This document shows positions 45,971-58,556 of a DNA stretch of 64,000 nt, in pieces. How positions within the stretch are numbered: position 1 is the first letter of the stretch; each line of letters opens with the position of its first letter. The notes below the pieces were generated by a model. It searched no databases. It was not told where the DNA came from and was given only the letters and a program-made list of their open reading frames with translations. The DNA is taken from contig QRFJ01003348.1 of the NCBI GenBank assembly GCA_006176705.1, forward strand, positions 62,001 through 126,000. The letters run 5' to 3'. A program made the position numbers and the translations under genes. This DNA comes from Cocos nucifera. Lineage: Eukaryota; Streptophyta; Magnoliopsida; Arecales; Arecaceae.

Positions 45971-48799
45971 TGTTGGAAATTGTATCCTAAAGCCAATTAT
46001 ATAGATTATAAATGGTTAAGCTAAATATAATGTGTTCTTGAATTATAAATGAATAAAATTATTATTCTGATATTTCATCATATTTGTGCATCTTCTTATA
46101 ATGAACTCTTTTGTGATGAAATTCTTAGGACTATTTAGACTTGACAAAGAAGGATTTATCGTTTAGTCCTTAAACTTAATCATGACCAAATAATACGTTA
46201 TTACCTAGGATAATAATGTTTATCGAGTAGGTCGTTGTGTGGCATATGAATTGGTTGTCCTCTTAACCAAACCGTATGAAGATACTGGTATGGCGTGCAG
46301 GTAAAATGTAAAGATATATTTCACTAATCATAATCCAACTACGAAGCTCTCTACTATCAAGAGTTGCTCGTGAAGGATATCGGTATAAGTATCCCTTAAA
46401 CCTGAGATCACCACGGTGACTTGCAAACAACTCACTGTACTTTGATACCAGACTATCTAAATTCTAATTCAATGATGAAAGGTTACTGGTGTGTAGTCAA
46501 GTACTTATTTAGTTGGTGTGTGAGTCAAAATAGGATTGACCCCTCCAAGTATTGGAGTGAACGCATCACTGTATTTCAATTTAGTAAAACCTCGATCGGG
46601 ATAGTCCATATGATGGATATTGAAATATGAAATACAATGTAGATGATTTTTTAAGGTTGACAGTTAAACCCTAGGTCATCTTTTGAGCATTTGGGCCAAG
46701 GAGATGAATTATAAGATAATCATATGCCATAGGTTCATGGATATTGCGATGCGACTGTTTGACCTATCTTGATGTTGGGTACCACTGCAAGATGGTCACA
46801 TCGATTGGTATAGAAAATTGATTTCAGTACTATCGACTTAGGGTTTGAATCTATGGGATCACACATAATAGAAGTTTCTACCTGAGCAAGAGTTCCAATG
46901 GTCGGAGACTCCATGATCAAGAGTCCCACTAGACTGGAACTCTATGACCAGGAGTTCCACTGGTCTGCGACTCTATGGTCAAGAGTCCCAATGGACTAGG
47001 ACTCTATAACCAAAAGTTCTACTAGACTGAAACTCTAAGTCCTACTTATCTGAAACTCTATGATCAAGAGTTCCACTGGTCTAGGATTTTGTGATCATGA
47101 GTTTCATTCATTTGGGATACTTTGATTAAGAGTCCCACTAATTTAGGACTCTTCAATCAAGAGTTTTATGTAGATGAAACTCTATTACCCAGACACCCAC
47201 TTAATTAGAATTTTATATTTATTGAAGGATTAATTAGCAATTTGATTACTAATTAGCTTAATTTCATTGAGTGATGAGAATTCGATCACATCTGATTAAA
47301 TTTGATTCGACTGGGTTTGATCCAATCAGATAATAAGATGACCTAATTGCTATAGGATATTCGACCTTGATCTGATTAGAACGTAGATCTAATTAATTTT
47401 TAATTTGATTAAAAATTTATTAAGTTAGGTTTGTTTAATTTGGTTTGGTTGGATTGGTTTGGATGAAACCAATTTGGAAAAAGTCAAATGAGATTTGAAT
47501 TTCAAATCCCTTTCTCCCTGTGCCTTGACTTTTTTGACCCATGCCCTCTCTCACACAAATTCAGAATTTGCATGAGTGTTTCCTACACCCAGATGGGTTT
47601 TGTCTGCCTCATTCTCTTCTCCCTTTGATCTGATCCAAAAGTTAGACTAATTCAAATTGAAGTTGAATTTTGAATTCAACTTGTTTTGTTAGAGGTTGTA
47701 ACCAATCCAACCTTATCCACTTCCCATGCCCCCCTTTGAGTTTTGTCACACATTTTTTTGTGCATTTCTATGTGTGGGCATGCAGAAGGAGAGTCCTTCT
47801 CGCATCAATCACCTTGGGGTGGCATTGGATAATGATAGGTTTATGCTTGAATTTTGAATCCAAGCAATTGGTTTAAACAACCCTAACCTCCCTTTCTTAT
47901 CCTCTCACGTGCATTTCCCATGGAGTGTCGCCCCATTTTAAAAGGGAGATTTTCTTGACGTGCATGATGGAGTAGAGGGTTTCTTGGAGAGAGAAACCAA
48001 TGAGTGGGGTGCATCCTTAGGAGTGAGAAAAAAAATCTAGAAACAATCCTTGCGCCACTTATTTTCTTATCCAATGCAACTTTGAAATGTGTTTAAAGTG
48101 GGTGCATGTTTCCTAACCAAGAAAGAGTTTCTCAGTAGAGTATGTGTGAGGATATCCAAGGTGTGAGCTTCTCATAAGGGTGAGGTCATTTGTTTGTCAC
48201 AAAAAAAAAAACCTAAGAGTGGGACTCTAGGGTTTCGAGTATGGGAGGTCCTAGGGTTTCGACCCTAGGGTTTGGATGGAGAGTTTGAGTGCTGTGAGTG
48301 CTTAATCACCACTAAAGTTCACACACCACCTTGTCATCCTCCAAAGTATATCTTTCAATTTTTTGGAATATCTGAAAAATCAAAAAGAAGGTAATCAATC
48401 AGATCGACCGAGATCAGCCATCAAAGGACCTGGCGAGGAACTAGCACTCCTATAGAGCTGGTCGGGACTAGAAGCTAGGTATGGACTCACTATAGAGGCT
48501 GAACAATTGTGCGACTGCAGCACAACATGAGGGCTTCTTCTTCCGATATTAGATTATGGAGATCATCTACTCGTGCATAGGTATTGTATTTTGAACACAA
48601 ATCATTCAGCAAATATGATTTGCTGATCGAATGCATTAAATTTTTTAATTACATATTAGCATGTCTAGATCCTAGTATAGGGTTACGATATGATCATAGC
48701 ATGTAAAATTAATGTTAGATTAATTTTTGCTTCTGCTGCACACACAAAATTTGAAAAAATTTTAAATTGCATGCTTTTAACCTTGCACGATTTTCATCA
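45971..48799 (+). repeat. LTR2: copia-type LTR, plus strand
   Basis: TGTTGGAAATTG...TTTTCATCA, with TG/CA ends, 2829 bp, followed directly by a primer site. It aligns with LTR1 (reverse orientation) and more distantly with LTR3. It contains a 31 bp minisatellite (46890-47191) and a CCTAGGGTTTCGA-rich patch (48227-48280). No matching 3' LTR with a polypurine tract is found in the window. Confidence 0.78.
46890..47191 (+). repeat. 31 bp minisatellite in LTR2 (10 units)
   Basis: Units start at 46890, 46921, 46952, 46983, 47014, a truncated 23 bp unit, then 47068, 47099, 47130 and 47161. The pattern is GAGTYCCACTGGTCTGGGAC followed by TCTATGATCAA. LTR1 has about three such units (6815-6905) and LTR3 none that I can see. 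Confidence 0.88.
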
Positions 48800-48800
48800 T

Positions 48801-48816
48801 TGGTATCAAAGCAAGG
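48801..48816 (+). promoter_or_regulatory. primer binding site after LTR2
   Basis: TGGTATCAAAGCAAGG, the tRNA-iMet type with one change (CAGAGC to CAAAGC), one base after the LTR end. Confidence 0.75.
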
Positions 48817-49156
48817 GTTGCTTGACATGTTTATATGTTAATTTAAAAAAAATGCTAACATATATGATATATTTTGATCCAGATAACTTAGTAATCGAGG
48901 ATGAATGAACCACTAAGCCATTCGATTATAAGGAATAAGTATGGTTTAAAGGCCATCTCCTTCCATTCAATGGAGATCCCTTATGGCGGTAGTGGTGCCA
49001 CCCGGAACTTATTCATTAAGATGAATAGTGAAAAAAATTATTATTAAAATTATTTAAATTTAATAGTTAAACATGAATAAATTTAGATTAGATCTAAAAA
49101 GATTTATGGTTTAATTATGCTTTATTTTCTATTATGAATCTAGCAATAGGTTGTTG
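48817..49156 (+). other. short interior between LTR2 and LTR3
   Basis: 340 bases, AT-rich, no gag ORF and no polypurine tract before LTR3. It is probably the first part of LTR2's element leader, cut where LTR3 joins. Confidence 0.5.
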
Positions 49157-50733
49157 TGTTGAAAAATGTGTCTAAAAGTCAATCATCAGTTTATTGATGG
49201 TTAAGCTATATTATAATTATAATTAATTTATTAATAAATAAAATATATTTTTAATATTTTTCATCATAAAGTTTTCATCTTTTAATAAACTTTATTATTA
49301 TGATGAAGTTCTTAGGACTATTTAGCTTCAATAAAAAGAGAATTTATTGATTAGTCCTTAAAATAGTTCATGACCAAATGATAGACTATTAATTAGGACA
49401 ACAGAATCTATCGAGCATAGATCACTGTATGCCATATAGATTGATTATCCTCTTAATCAAAAAATATGAAGATATTAGTATGGTATACAGGTGAGATGTA
49501 TGGATACATCATCATTGAACGTGACCAGCTTTAGAGCATTTTGCTATTGAGAATATTTCTGATGGGATATAGGTATAAGGGTCTCTTAGACTTAAGATCA
49601 CCTCAGTGACTTGCAAGCAACTCACTGTACCTTAGTACTAGACTAACTGAATTTCTAATTCAGTAATGGAAGGCTTCTAGGCACAGTCAAGTACTTGTAA
49701 AGTCAGAGTATAATCAAGATGAAATTGACCACTCCAAGTGTTGGAGAAGAATGTATCACTGTATTTCAATATAGCAAAACCTGGGTCAGGATAATCCATC
49801 AGATGAATTTGATATTTTGAAATATAATATGGACAACCTGATCAAAGTTGATAATTAAACTCTGAGGTGTCCTATGAGCATTTTGGTCAAGAAGATGAAT
49901 TATATGGAAACTATATCCATATGGGTTCTAAGGGTGTTATTCTACACATTCGATCTATCCGACTATCGGGTACCATTGCTAGATGGTTACTTTATTGGTA
50001 TAAAAATCTGTTCTTATCCTACCAACTTAGGTTTGGACCTATGAGGTTACACACAGTAGAAATCATGATCTGATTAGATGGTTGATCAATGATTAAGAAT
50101 CATCCTAGGGTTAAATGATTAATATGATTGATGTTTAACCTAGTGCAAGTATTGCAGAAGGATCGATTAGAAATTAGATTGCTAATTGACTTTATTTGAT
50201 TAAGCTAGAGGACTAAGATTAAGTCTAATTAAATATAATTTAATTAGATTTAGTTTGAACTTGATTAGATTAAGTCCAATTGGCTTATTGGATAAGCCAA
50301 GTGAAAGAAAGAACTAGTCCTAGTTCAACTAGGACTTAGGTCAATCCAATTTTTTAATTTGATTAAAAAATTAAATCAAAATTAAATCTAATTTTATCTA
50401 ATGCTTAATTAGATTAGGGCTTAATTAAATTTGATTGAATTGATTTTGGTTTAATTTGATTTAAGAAATAATTTTGACCAAGTCATAGATGAAATCCTAG
50501 TAAGACTAGGATTCCACCTTGCACCATCTTAGCCCCTCACGCCCCACACCCTCTTTCTCTCTTATTTTGCATGACAAAAATCTCTTCCCAAGCCTTCTCA
50601 CGCATGCCCTCCTCTTCTCTCTTTCTCATATGAAAATTAGATAGTGGACCAAGTCAAAGAAGAAAATTTATTTTGGTTTCAAATCCTATAAGATATTGTT
50701 TTGAAAAAATAAAATTATTCATCCCATGTGTGT
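49157..50733 (+). repeat. LTR3, left part
   Basis: Starts TGTTGAAAAATGTGTC, aligned with TGTTGGAAATTGTATC of LTR2, and stays alignable with it at clearly lower identity. Interrupted at 50733 by gypsy element G1; it resumes at 57666. No gene is seen. Confidence 0.7.
50729..50733 (+). repeat. target-site duplication of G1 (left)
   Basis: TGTGT, matching 57661-57665 exactly. Confidence 0.88.
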
Positions 50734-52383
50734 TGATGCATGCTAATTTATAGCTATGGCAAGTGCACCAATCGATCAAGTAATAAAGTGAATGAGTAGA
50801 GTATCGTCCCTAGAGGATTGAAAAATAAGTACTGAAAAGCTCTTTCCTATGCTTTATTTAGAAGATCGATTTATGAGAATAAGAAATTAAAGAACAAAAT
50901 AAAAAAATAATTAAATTTTTTTTTTAAGAAAATAGAGAGAGTATAAATTATTAGGGTTTTAAACTCAAGAGTAATGGATTACTAAGGCAATCGGTTCACC
51001 AACTCAGTCAATACAATATTCAGATTTTTAGATTAATTTTATTTCATATGACGGTGGAGTCTCCTAATTTATTCACTACCCTTTGATCCAAGCATCGCAA
51101 AACTATTAATATTTATTAATTACCCTTTGGTCCAGGTGTAATTTAAATAAATATTAATGCATTAGATTTTGTAAAACCCTCTAATTAAAATACGCTGCGT
51201 CCAAAGCACACTAAAATTTCCGCATGCATATGAATTCTAATTTGATTCATAATACAAGGTATATAATCAAGAAGCATTAACATAGATGTACTTGGTCCGT
51301 AACATCTATGTTCATCAGATCAATTAGAAGATGGCCAGTAATCTAAAAGCATTAAGATCAGATTTATATACTCCTCATGAATAAAATTTAAAAATAAATC
51401 ATACTGAATATTGCATCAAAAGAGTGGCTACACCTTAGCCTTAGTAAAAGAAAATTTAGTTCATGATAACAAGTTCAAAAATAGCAAATAAAATAAAAAG
51501 CATAGAGAAATTAGACTGTTTGATTATTGAAATTGATTGTCTGCTGCTTTTGATGTGGAGAACTTGGCGAAGATGAAGAGGCTCCTTAATCGATGTCTTG
51601 ATCGTCGAAAGAAATCAAAAACCCTTTTCGATTTTCTTACAAATCACTTTTCTCTTTCTACCTCTCTCCTCTCTCTTTCTCTCTCTCTTTTTCTCCCTCT
51701 CTCTCTCTATTTCTCTCTTTCTCCCCGTCTCTCTCTCTGTCTCTCTCTGATTATTTTGATTCATGACAGAAGTAGGTTTTTTTTATAGATGAAGAGTTTG
51801 ATTTTCCCCCAAAATCCATCAAAAATTAGGTTTAAGACTCCTAAAACAACTCAAATTAAGATCTGGGTAATTCTGCCTATTGGATGTTGATCAAATGGTC
51901 CAAAAACCACTTAAAAATCTCTTAAAATAACTCAGATCAAGTCAGTTTTAATGCCAGCTATTGGATCAACCAAAATTCTCAAATTGCCCTCCGTGGATCA
52001 TGTGCGAGTCCGGTGTTGTGTGGACCGCCGCATTCTTCAGCCAATCAGAGCGTGCCTCTTACTATGAAATTCCTAAAATATCCTCCGATTGGTCCACCAT
52101 GCGCTGCAAAAAATGCTGACGTCATCCTAACGTCAGCGTTGTGTCGATGGGTTGGTTTGTTGTTTCGGTCGAACCGAACTATTTTTTTTTTTGAAATTTA
52201 ATTCTGGGCTCGTTTGAAGTCTGTTTTGCCTAAAATTTATTTCATCTGAATCAGAAAAATAAGATCTTCACATTGGTGGCCTTCTTTCCTACATAAGATT
52301 AATAAAAATATCAATTTCTAAAAAAATAGATTAATTTATTTTATATTTTAATACTTTTATTAGTATATTTTTACCACTTATCA
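50734..52383 (-). repeat. 3' LTR of G1
   Basis: TGATGCATGC...CCACTTATCA on the plus strand. A (CT)n-rich tract lies at 51653-51750; on the minus strand it is a GA-rich tract about 30 bases downstream of the TATA box CTATAAAAA (51780-51790). Ser/Leu-rich ORFs across the tract are not genes. Confidence 0.9.
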
Positions 52384-52396
52384 CACCCTCCAACTT
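52384..52396 (-). promoter_or_regulatory. polypurine tract of G1
   Basis: AAGTTGGAGGGTG on the minus strand, directly against the 3' LTR. Confidence 0.72.
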
Positions 52397-53515
52397 AGTC
52401 ATTGCTAGTCCCTTAGCAATGTTTTATTTAATACCATATTTCAATAAGATTATCCATCACAAAGATAAAATCTAGGACTAAAGATCAAAAAGTTTAGAAA
52501 ATACTGCTAACTAAGCATTGAGCTTCAGAAGCAAATTTTTCAGTCAATACAATTAAAAACTTTCTTAGAGTACATCAAAGATCTATAGCACTTGTGTTCG
52601 TGATGACTAACTTTAGCATTTCAGTATTAAATTAAAAGAACAAAAGTATCTTCTCTTATCACCTATTTTGGTCAATTTTCTATACATTCTCAATTTTATA
52701 CTCATGAATTAAGGTAGCTTTCACACTGCCTTTTCTTTTTTTTTTTTTTTTTTTGTGCTGAGCATCCTGGCCTTTCCTTCACCATTTTACGTGAATTTTC
52801 ACACTTGACCTAGGTGCAGAGACCCAGTTACTAGGCTTTGGGCAATCCACATATACTCTATCTTTTGCACTTTATTTTTAGGCAGGTAGCTCTTTCCTTA
52901 AATTCAAGTTTCTTTGATTAGAATGTATATTAATTATCCAATTTTTAGTGATAATTGAATCCTCAGTTGGCCTTATAATCAATACCTACTTTGCCTTGTT
53001 AGTGTGCATGTGCAATTAGAAGTGCTAATAGTCTTTTAATGACCTAAGTAGGCTGCTAAAAGTTGACCAACTAATCTACTTCTTTAACTCATTACATTCA
53101 TTAGCAAATAATTCTATCTTTTATCACTTATCCAGTTTATCTTGCTCAAGATTTTCTTCTTGACACATGATTTTTTTTTTTTTTAAACTTATTCTACATT
53201 GTCTTAAAGGAGAAAGAAAAATAAAGGGTGCAATAAAGATAGGAAGGAATACACCTGATTTGGTTCAGTCTGGTTCTTTGGAGCTTTGAAATTTTGCTTG
53301 AGCTCTCATTGATTTTTCTGCTGCAAAATTGAAAATACACACCAAAGCAGTAAAAGAGCAACAATAAATTACTGAAAAAATAAAAGAAAAGAAAAATGAT
53401 CAAAACTAAAAAGAAAAGAAACAACCTATCTAGTAGTTCTGATTTATAGTCTTCAGCTTGACTTTCTTTGAGTTCTAAAGTGGATCAATCTGGTGCCACT
53501 TCAATTGGAATACTT
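52397..53515 (-). other. non-coding 3' interior of G1
   Basis: Where a gypsy element should encode RT and integrase there is AT-rich DNA with T runs (52735-52755, 53168-53184) and no domain on either strand. A hydrophobic minus-strand ORF at 53194-53424 is compositional. Confidence 0.7.
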
Positions 53516-54060
53516 TCATGTTTGATCGAGTCCTCTTTCAATTTGACATTGCTCAGCTTTTATAGTCTCAAACCTATTTTCTACAGAATTCTCATATAAT
53601 GGATTGTCAATAATATCAATTAGAAAATAAGTTTGATTATCATCAGTTTGTTTAGTATCTTTGAAAACATTAAAAGTAACTTGTTCATCTTGGACTCTAA
53701 GAATTAATTTTTCTTGTTGAACATCTATTAAAGCTCCTCCAGTAGCTAAAAAGGGTCTCCCTAAAATAAGGGGTACATCATAATCTTCTTTCATATCAAG
53801 AACAATAAAATCAATAGGAAAAAATAAACTTGTTTACCTTTACCAAGACATCCTCCACTATACCTCTTGGATATTTAATGGATCTATCGGCTAATTGAAG
53901 AGTAATAGTGGTAGGCTTTGGTTCTCCTAGACCCAGCTTCCTGAAAATAGAAAAAGGCATGAGATTAATGCTTGCTCCTAAATCACATAAAACTTTATCA
54001 AAACTACAATCACCAATAATGCAGGGGATAGTAAAACTCCCTGGATCTTTTAGCTTCTAT
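53516..54060 (-). pseudogene. gypsy aspartic protease (G1), frameshifted
   Basis: Minus strand: FDKVLCDLGASINLMPFSIF (active-site D-L-G-A-S, about 53960-54005), then QLADRSIKYPRGIVEDVLVK, a frameshift near 53822, and DVPLILGRPFLATGGALIDV (about 53720-53780). This is the Athila-type protease with its usual ILGRPFL block. The frame ends at 53516 soon after, without joining an RT. Confidence 0.82.
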
Positions 54061-54249
54061 GGTAATTTATTTTGAAGTATTGCTGAGCATTCTTCATTCA
54101 AATTTATTCTCTCATGCTCCTTCAGCTTTTTCTTATTTGTTAAGATTTCTTTGAGAAACTTGGCATACCTGGGCATTTGAGTAATAGCATCTACAAAAGG
54201 AATATTAATATGTAAATTCTTTAAAATTTTGAAAAAGTTAGAAAATTTT

Positions 54250-55837
54250 TTATCTGGATGCTGTATTTATCTCTCTAGGGAATGGTAGTGGCGGCACGTA
54301 GGGCTTCACATTTGGATCAGCAAATCGTATACCTGGAGACCATCCATCTGCTGGTTGTTTTGGTGACTGACGAATTTTAGTTGATGGTTCCTTATTTGTA
54401 GTTGGCTCTTCAGTCTCATTCTTCTGATGTGGCTCCTCCAGCTTTGTACCACTTCTTAGGGTGATAGCATTGACTTGCTCCCTTGGATTTGTCTCCGTAT
54501 TGCTTGGCAAGGATCCTTGAGGTCTCTCGAAGATTATCTTAGCCATTTGACCTATTTGCATCTCCAAGTTTTGAATTGCTGCTGTTTGGTCCTGCCTAAG
54601 TTTGGCTTCCAAATTTTTTATAGTTGCTTCTTGATTTTGCATAAATTTGACCATCAGCTCTTCCATGTTGGACTTCTTTTCAGGTACTTGAAATCCTGGG
54701 GGTGGCTGTTGTGCTGCATTTTGATTGCTCCATGAGAAATTTGGGTGCTGCCTCCACCCTTGATTGTATGTGTTGGAGTAGGGATTGTTTTATTGCGGCC
54801 TAAAAAAATTACCAATATAATTAGCTGTATCAGTTGTTTTAGCAAAAGGATTACCTGTCTGGCAATTGCTCGTATCATGTCCTCCTCCACATAGGTCATA
54901 AGTAATGCTCTGAATATGCATAGCTGTTCCCTTTAAGTTGTTGACTTCGGCTCTAAGGGCTGCAATTTCAGCTAGTAAGGTTGGCACGCAATCTACTCCC
55001 TGCACAGCTGCTAGTCTTTTTGGCATCATGCGTTCTGTCTGCCATTGATAGCTATTTGATGCCATCTCATCGATCAGATCGAAAGGCTTCTTCCTCCATT
55101 TTTTGATTAATGGTTCCTCCTGCTGCTGCATCAATCATAGAACGATTAGTAGGAGATAAACCATTATAGAAAGTTTGTACCTGAAGCCATACGGGTAGTT
55201 GATGATGTGGACATCTCCTCAGTAATTCTTTGAAATGCTCCCAAGCCTCATATAGTGTCTCCATGTCCATCTGCATAAAGGAAGTGATATCGTTGCGCAT
55301 CTTGGCAGTCTTGGAAGGTGGAAAGTACTTGGCTAAGAATTTTTGGGCTAGGACATCCCAAGTTGTGATAGAACCTGCAGGAAGAGAATGAAGCCAACTC
55401 TTAGCTTTGTCCCATAAAGAGAAAGAAAATAACCTTAATCTAATAGCATCATCCGACACCCCATTAATTTTAAAAGTATCGCAAAGTTCAAGAAAATTAG
55501 AAATATGGGCATTCGGATCATCATGCATGTGTCCACTGAATTGGACAGTTGATTGAATCATCTGGATCATCGTCGATTTTATTTCAAAGTTGTTTGCTCG
55601 TACAGGCGGTCTCCTGATGCTCGAAGCTGCATCGACTATAGATGGTGTGATGTAATCATTTAATGGATGATGTACTGGTCGAATAGCTTCATGCTGTCCT
55701 TCGGTCGCCATATCCAATCCTAGATTGATGTCGTTAGGATCTTCAGCTGCCATGTTTCTTTCTTGTTGTAGTCTTCTAATGGTCCTTTCAATTTTTGGAT
55801 CTAAAGGTAGTAAGTTACTATGTCCAGTACGTGTCAT
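54250..55837 (-). pseudogene. gypsy gag (G1), frameshifted
   Basis: Starts MTRTGHSNLLPLDPKIERTI at 55837. The core includes FKINGVSDDAIRLRLFSFSL, WDKAKSWLHSLPAGSITTWD, KFLAKYFPPSKTAKMRNDIT, EAWEHFKELLRRCPHHQLPV and FYNGLSPTNRSMIDAAAGGT, the classic Athila/Tat gag domain. A frameshift near 55080 is followed by FDLIDEMASNSYQWQTERMM, then CGGGHDTSNCQ (zinc-knuckle remnant, about 54870), a second break, and a C-terminal part with LEMQIGQMAKIIFERPQGSL and NAITLRSGTKLEEP. Only two or three lesions separate it from an open frame. Confidence 0.88.
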
Positions 55838-55931
55838 GCACTGAAAAAAAAATTTTTTAAAATAATAAAAATTAAAAATAAATTTCTAAAGTAAAGCTAG
55901 GATCAAAATTTTAATATTATTTTAGACACAA

Positions 55932-55949
55932 TCCCTAACAACGGCACCA
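55932..55949 (-). promoter_or_regulatory. primer binding site of G1
   Basis: TGGTGCCGTTGTTAGGGA on the minus strand, a worn form of TGGCGCCGTTGCCGGGGA used by Athila/Tat elements, six bases from the LTR edge. Confidence 0.75.
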
Positions 55950-55955
55950 AAAACT

Positions 55956-57660
55956 TGATGCGTGCTAATTTATAGCTATGGCAAGTGCACCAGTCGATCA
56001 AGTAATAAAGTGAATGAGTAGAGTATCATCCCTAGAGGATTGGAAAATAAGTACTGAAAAGCTCTTTCCTATGCTTTATTTAGAAGATCGATTTATGAGA
56101 ATAAGAAATTAAAGAACAAAATAAAAAAATAATTAAAATTTTTTTTTAAGAAAATAGAGAGAGTGTAAATTATTAGGATTTTAAACTCAAGAGCAATGGA
56201 TTACTAAGGCAATCGGTTCACCAACTCAGTCAATACAATATTCAGATTTTTAGATTAATTTTATTTTATGTGACGGTGGAGTCTCCTAATTTATTCACTA
56301 CCAGGTCACAGGCATAGCAAAACTATTAATATTTATTAATTATCCTTTGGTCCAGGTGTAATTTAAATAAATATTAATGCATTAGGTTTTGTGAAACCCT
56401 CTAATTAAAATACGCTGCATCCAAAGCGCACTAAAATTTTTGCATGCATATGAATTCTAATTTGATTCATAATACAAGGTATATAATCAAGAAGCATTAA
56501 CATAGATGTACTTGGTCCGTAACATCTATGTTCATCAGATCAATTAGAAGATGGCCAGTAATCTAAAAGCATTAAGATCAGATTTATATACTCCTCATGA
56601 ATAAAATTTAAAAATAAATCATACTGAATATTGCATCAAAAGAGTGGCTACACCTTAGCCTTAGTAAAAGAAAATTTAGTTCATGATAACAAGTTCAAAA
56701 ATAGCAAATAAAATAAAAAGCATAGAGAAATTAGACTGTTTGATTGCTGAAATTGATTGTCTGCTGCTCTTGATGTGGAGAACTTGGTGAAGATGAAGAG
56801 GCTCCTTAATCGATGTCTTGATCATCGAAAGAAATCAAAAATCCTTTTTGATTTTCTTACAAATCACTCTTCTCTTTCTACCTCTCTCCTCTCTCTTTCT
56901 CTCTCTCTCTTTTTCTCCTCTCTCTCTCTCTATTTCTCTCTTTCTCCCCATCTCTCTCTCTGTCTCTCTCTCTGATTATTTTGATTCACGATAACAAGAA
57001 GTAGGTTTTTTTTATAGATGAAGAGTTTGATTTACCCCAAAAATCCATCAAAAATTAGGTTTAAGACTCCTAAAACAACTCAAATTAAGATCTGGATAAT
57101 TCTTCCCGTTAGATGTTGATCTAAATGGTCCAAAAATCACTCAAAAATCCTCTTAAAATTACCCAGATCAAGTTGATTTTAATGCTAGCCATTGGATCAA
57201 CCGTTGGAAAATTCCCAAATTGCCCTCCATGGATCATGCATGAGCCCGATCAGTTGTGTGGACCACCGCATTCTTTAGCCAATCAGAGCGCACCTCTTGC
57301 TGTGAAATTCTCGAAATACCCTCCGATTAGTCCACCGTGTGCCACGAAAAATGCTGACGTCAGCATTGCATCGGCGGGTTGGTTTGCTGTTTCGATCAAA
57401 CCAGGCTGAACCGCTGAACCGATTTTTTGAACCGGTTTGAACCAAACTAGTTTTTTTTTTTTTTTTTTTGAAATTCAATTCTGGGCTCGTTTGAAGTCCG
57501 TTTTGTTTGAAATTTATTTTATCTGAATCAAAAAAAATAAGATCTTCACATTGGTGGCCTTCTTTCCTATATAAGATTAATAAAAATATTAATTTCTAAA
57601 AAATAGATTAATTTATTTTATAATTTAATACTTTTATTAGTATATTTTTACCACTTATCA
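55956..57660 (-). repeat. 5' LTR of G1
   Basis: TGATGCGTGC...CCACTTATCA. It has a GAACCGCTGAACCG/AACCGGTTTGAACC segment (about 57405-57445) that is missing or reduced in the 3' LTR but present in the second copy at 62158-63857. The GA/CT tract is at 56873-56973. Confidence 0.9.
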
Positions 57661-57665
57661 TGTGT

Positions 57666-58554
57666 CACCCTCCTTTCTATTTTTTCTCTATTTATCATGG
57701 TAAAAAAGAGAAGATTTTGTGCAATTTTCTTAGATGGTCCATGCCAAAATTATTGGAGGGGGCCCAAGAGTTGGGCGCCCTTTGTCTTGCCCAAATTGGA
57801 CATTCCTTGTCTAGTTTTTGACCTAGATAAGGAGTCCTCTTTTTCTTTATCTTTAGGATAAATTTTGGACTGATATTTTATGACATTATAGACCACTGAT
57901 AGAACTTTGGGGTGTGTTAAAACTAGGGAGAGAGAGTCCTTGGGAGTTGGGGTTTCATAGACACCAAACTAGGTATCTAGGGTCTTCTTCTTCAATTAAT
58001 GTGTTTACCTCTTTCCTTCCTCTTTCTTTGAGTTTTCTGAGAGTGTCTCACATCTAAAACCTCTTCTCCTCTTTCTCCTCTTTAGAAGAGTCTAAATTTA
58101 GAAGAAGAAAATATCTGATGGACCGTCAAAGAAGGATCAGCACAGTACTAGCATATTGTGCTAATTTTCTGCATCAGGACTTTTGATCATGATTCGTGGG
58201 CTCGTGTCGATATCTCCTAGAGACCGAACATGTGTATGGCTTACAACATCATTTTTAAGCCCAGATCAATAAGTTAGAACATCAAACTTGCACAAGTAAT
58301 AGATAGATCTGATCTATTTTATTTATACCTGCATTAGATGTAGTGTATATGCATGTTGATGTGATCAACATGTTTTAGTTTCTTCCTTATGTTTAATTTT
58401 TGATTTATTAACATGCCATGATCATGTAAAAGAATATTAGATCTAGGGTATTCTTTGATATTTAAAATTAATTTTAATTAATTTTAGTCTTTTGCTGCTT
58501 GATCTTGAAAAAGTTTCAAGATCTAGCCCTGAAACCCTAGATCTGATTTCTTCA
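57666..58554 (+). repeat. LTR3, right part
   Basis: Continues LTR3 after the G1 duplication; ends CTTCA at 58554. A candidate primer site, TGGTATCAAAGTCGAGG, follows at 58557. 58574-58634 is leader that breaks off abruptly into the second gypsy copy. Confidence 0.65.
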
Positions 58555-58556
58555 AT

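Larger units (their letters stand above)
50734..57660 (-). mobile_element. Ty3/gypsy Athila/Tat-like element G1, gag-protease only
   Basis: LTRs at 50734-52383 and 55956-57660; interior only 3572 bp. On the minus strand: 5' LTR, primer site, gag (54250-55837), protease (53516-54020), about 1.1 kb without coding signal, polypurine tract, 3' LTR. RT, RNase H and integrase are absent. Exact TGTGT duplication. This is the layout of a non-autonomous terminal-repeat element carrying gag, which would need enzymes from a relative. Confidence 0.9.

Noticed and set aside
48227..48280. Telomere-like CCTAGGGTTT motifs in LTR2 (also near 2250-2275 and 5730-5765)
   Set aside because: Not tandem TTTAGGG; a few telo-box-like words within LTRs, not an interstitial telomere.
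51537..51788. Ser/Leu-rich ORFs in the gypsy LTRs (also 56757-56975 and 62992-63228)
   Set aside because: Translation of a CT microsatellite; position is inside LTRs.
53194..53424. Hydrophobic minus-strand ORF in G1 that could be an envelope-like or membrane protein
   Set aside because: Phe/Leu-rich because of A/T composition; not preserved in the second copy and lacks any other feature of an envelope gene.
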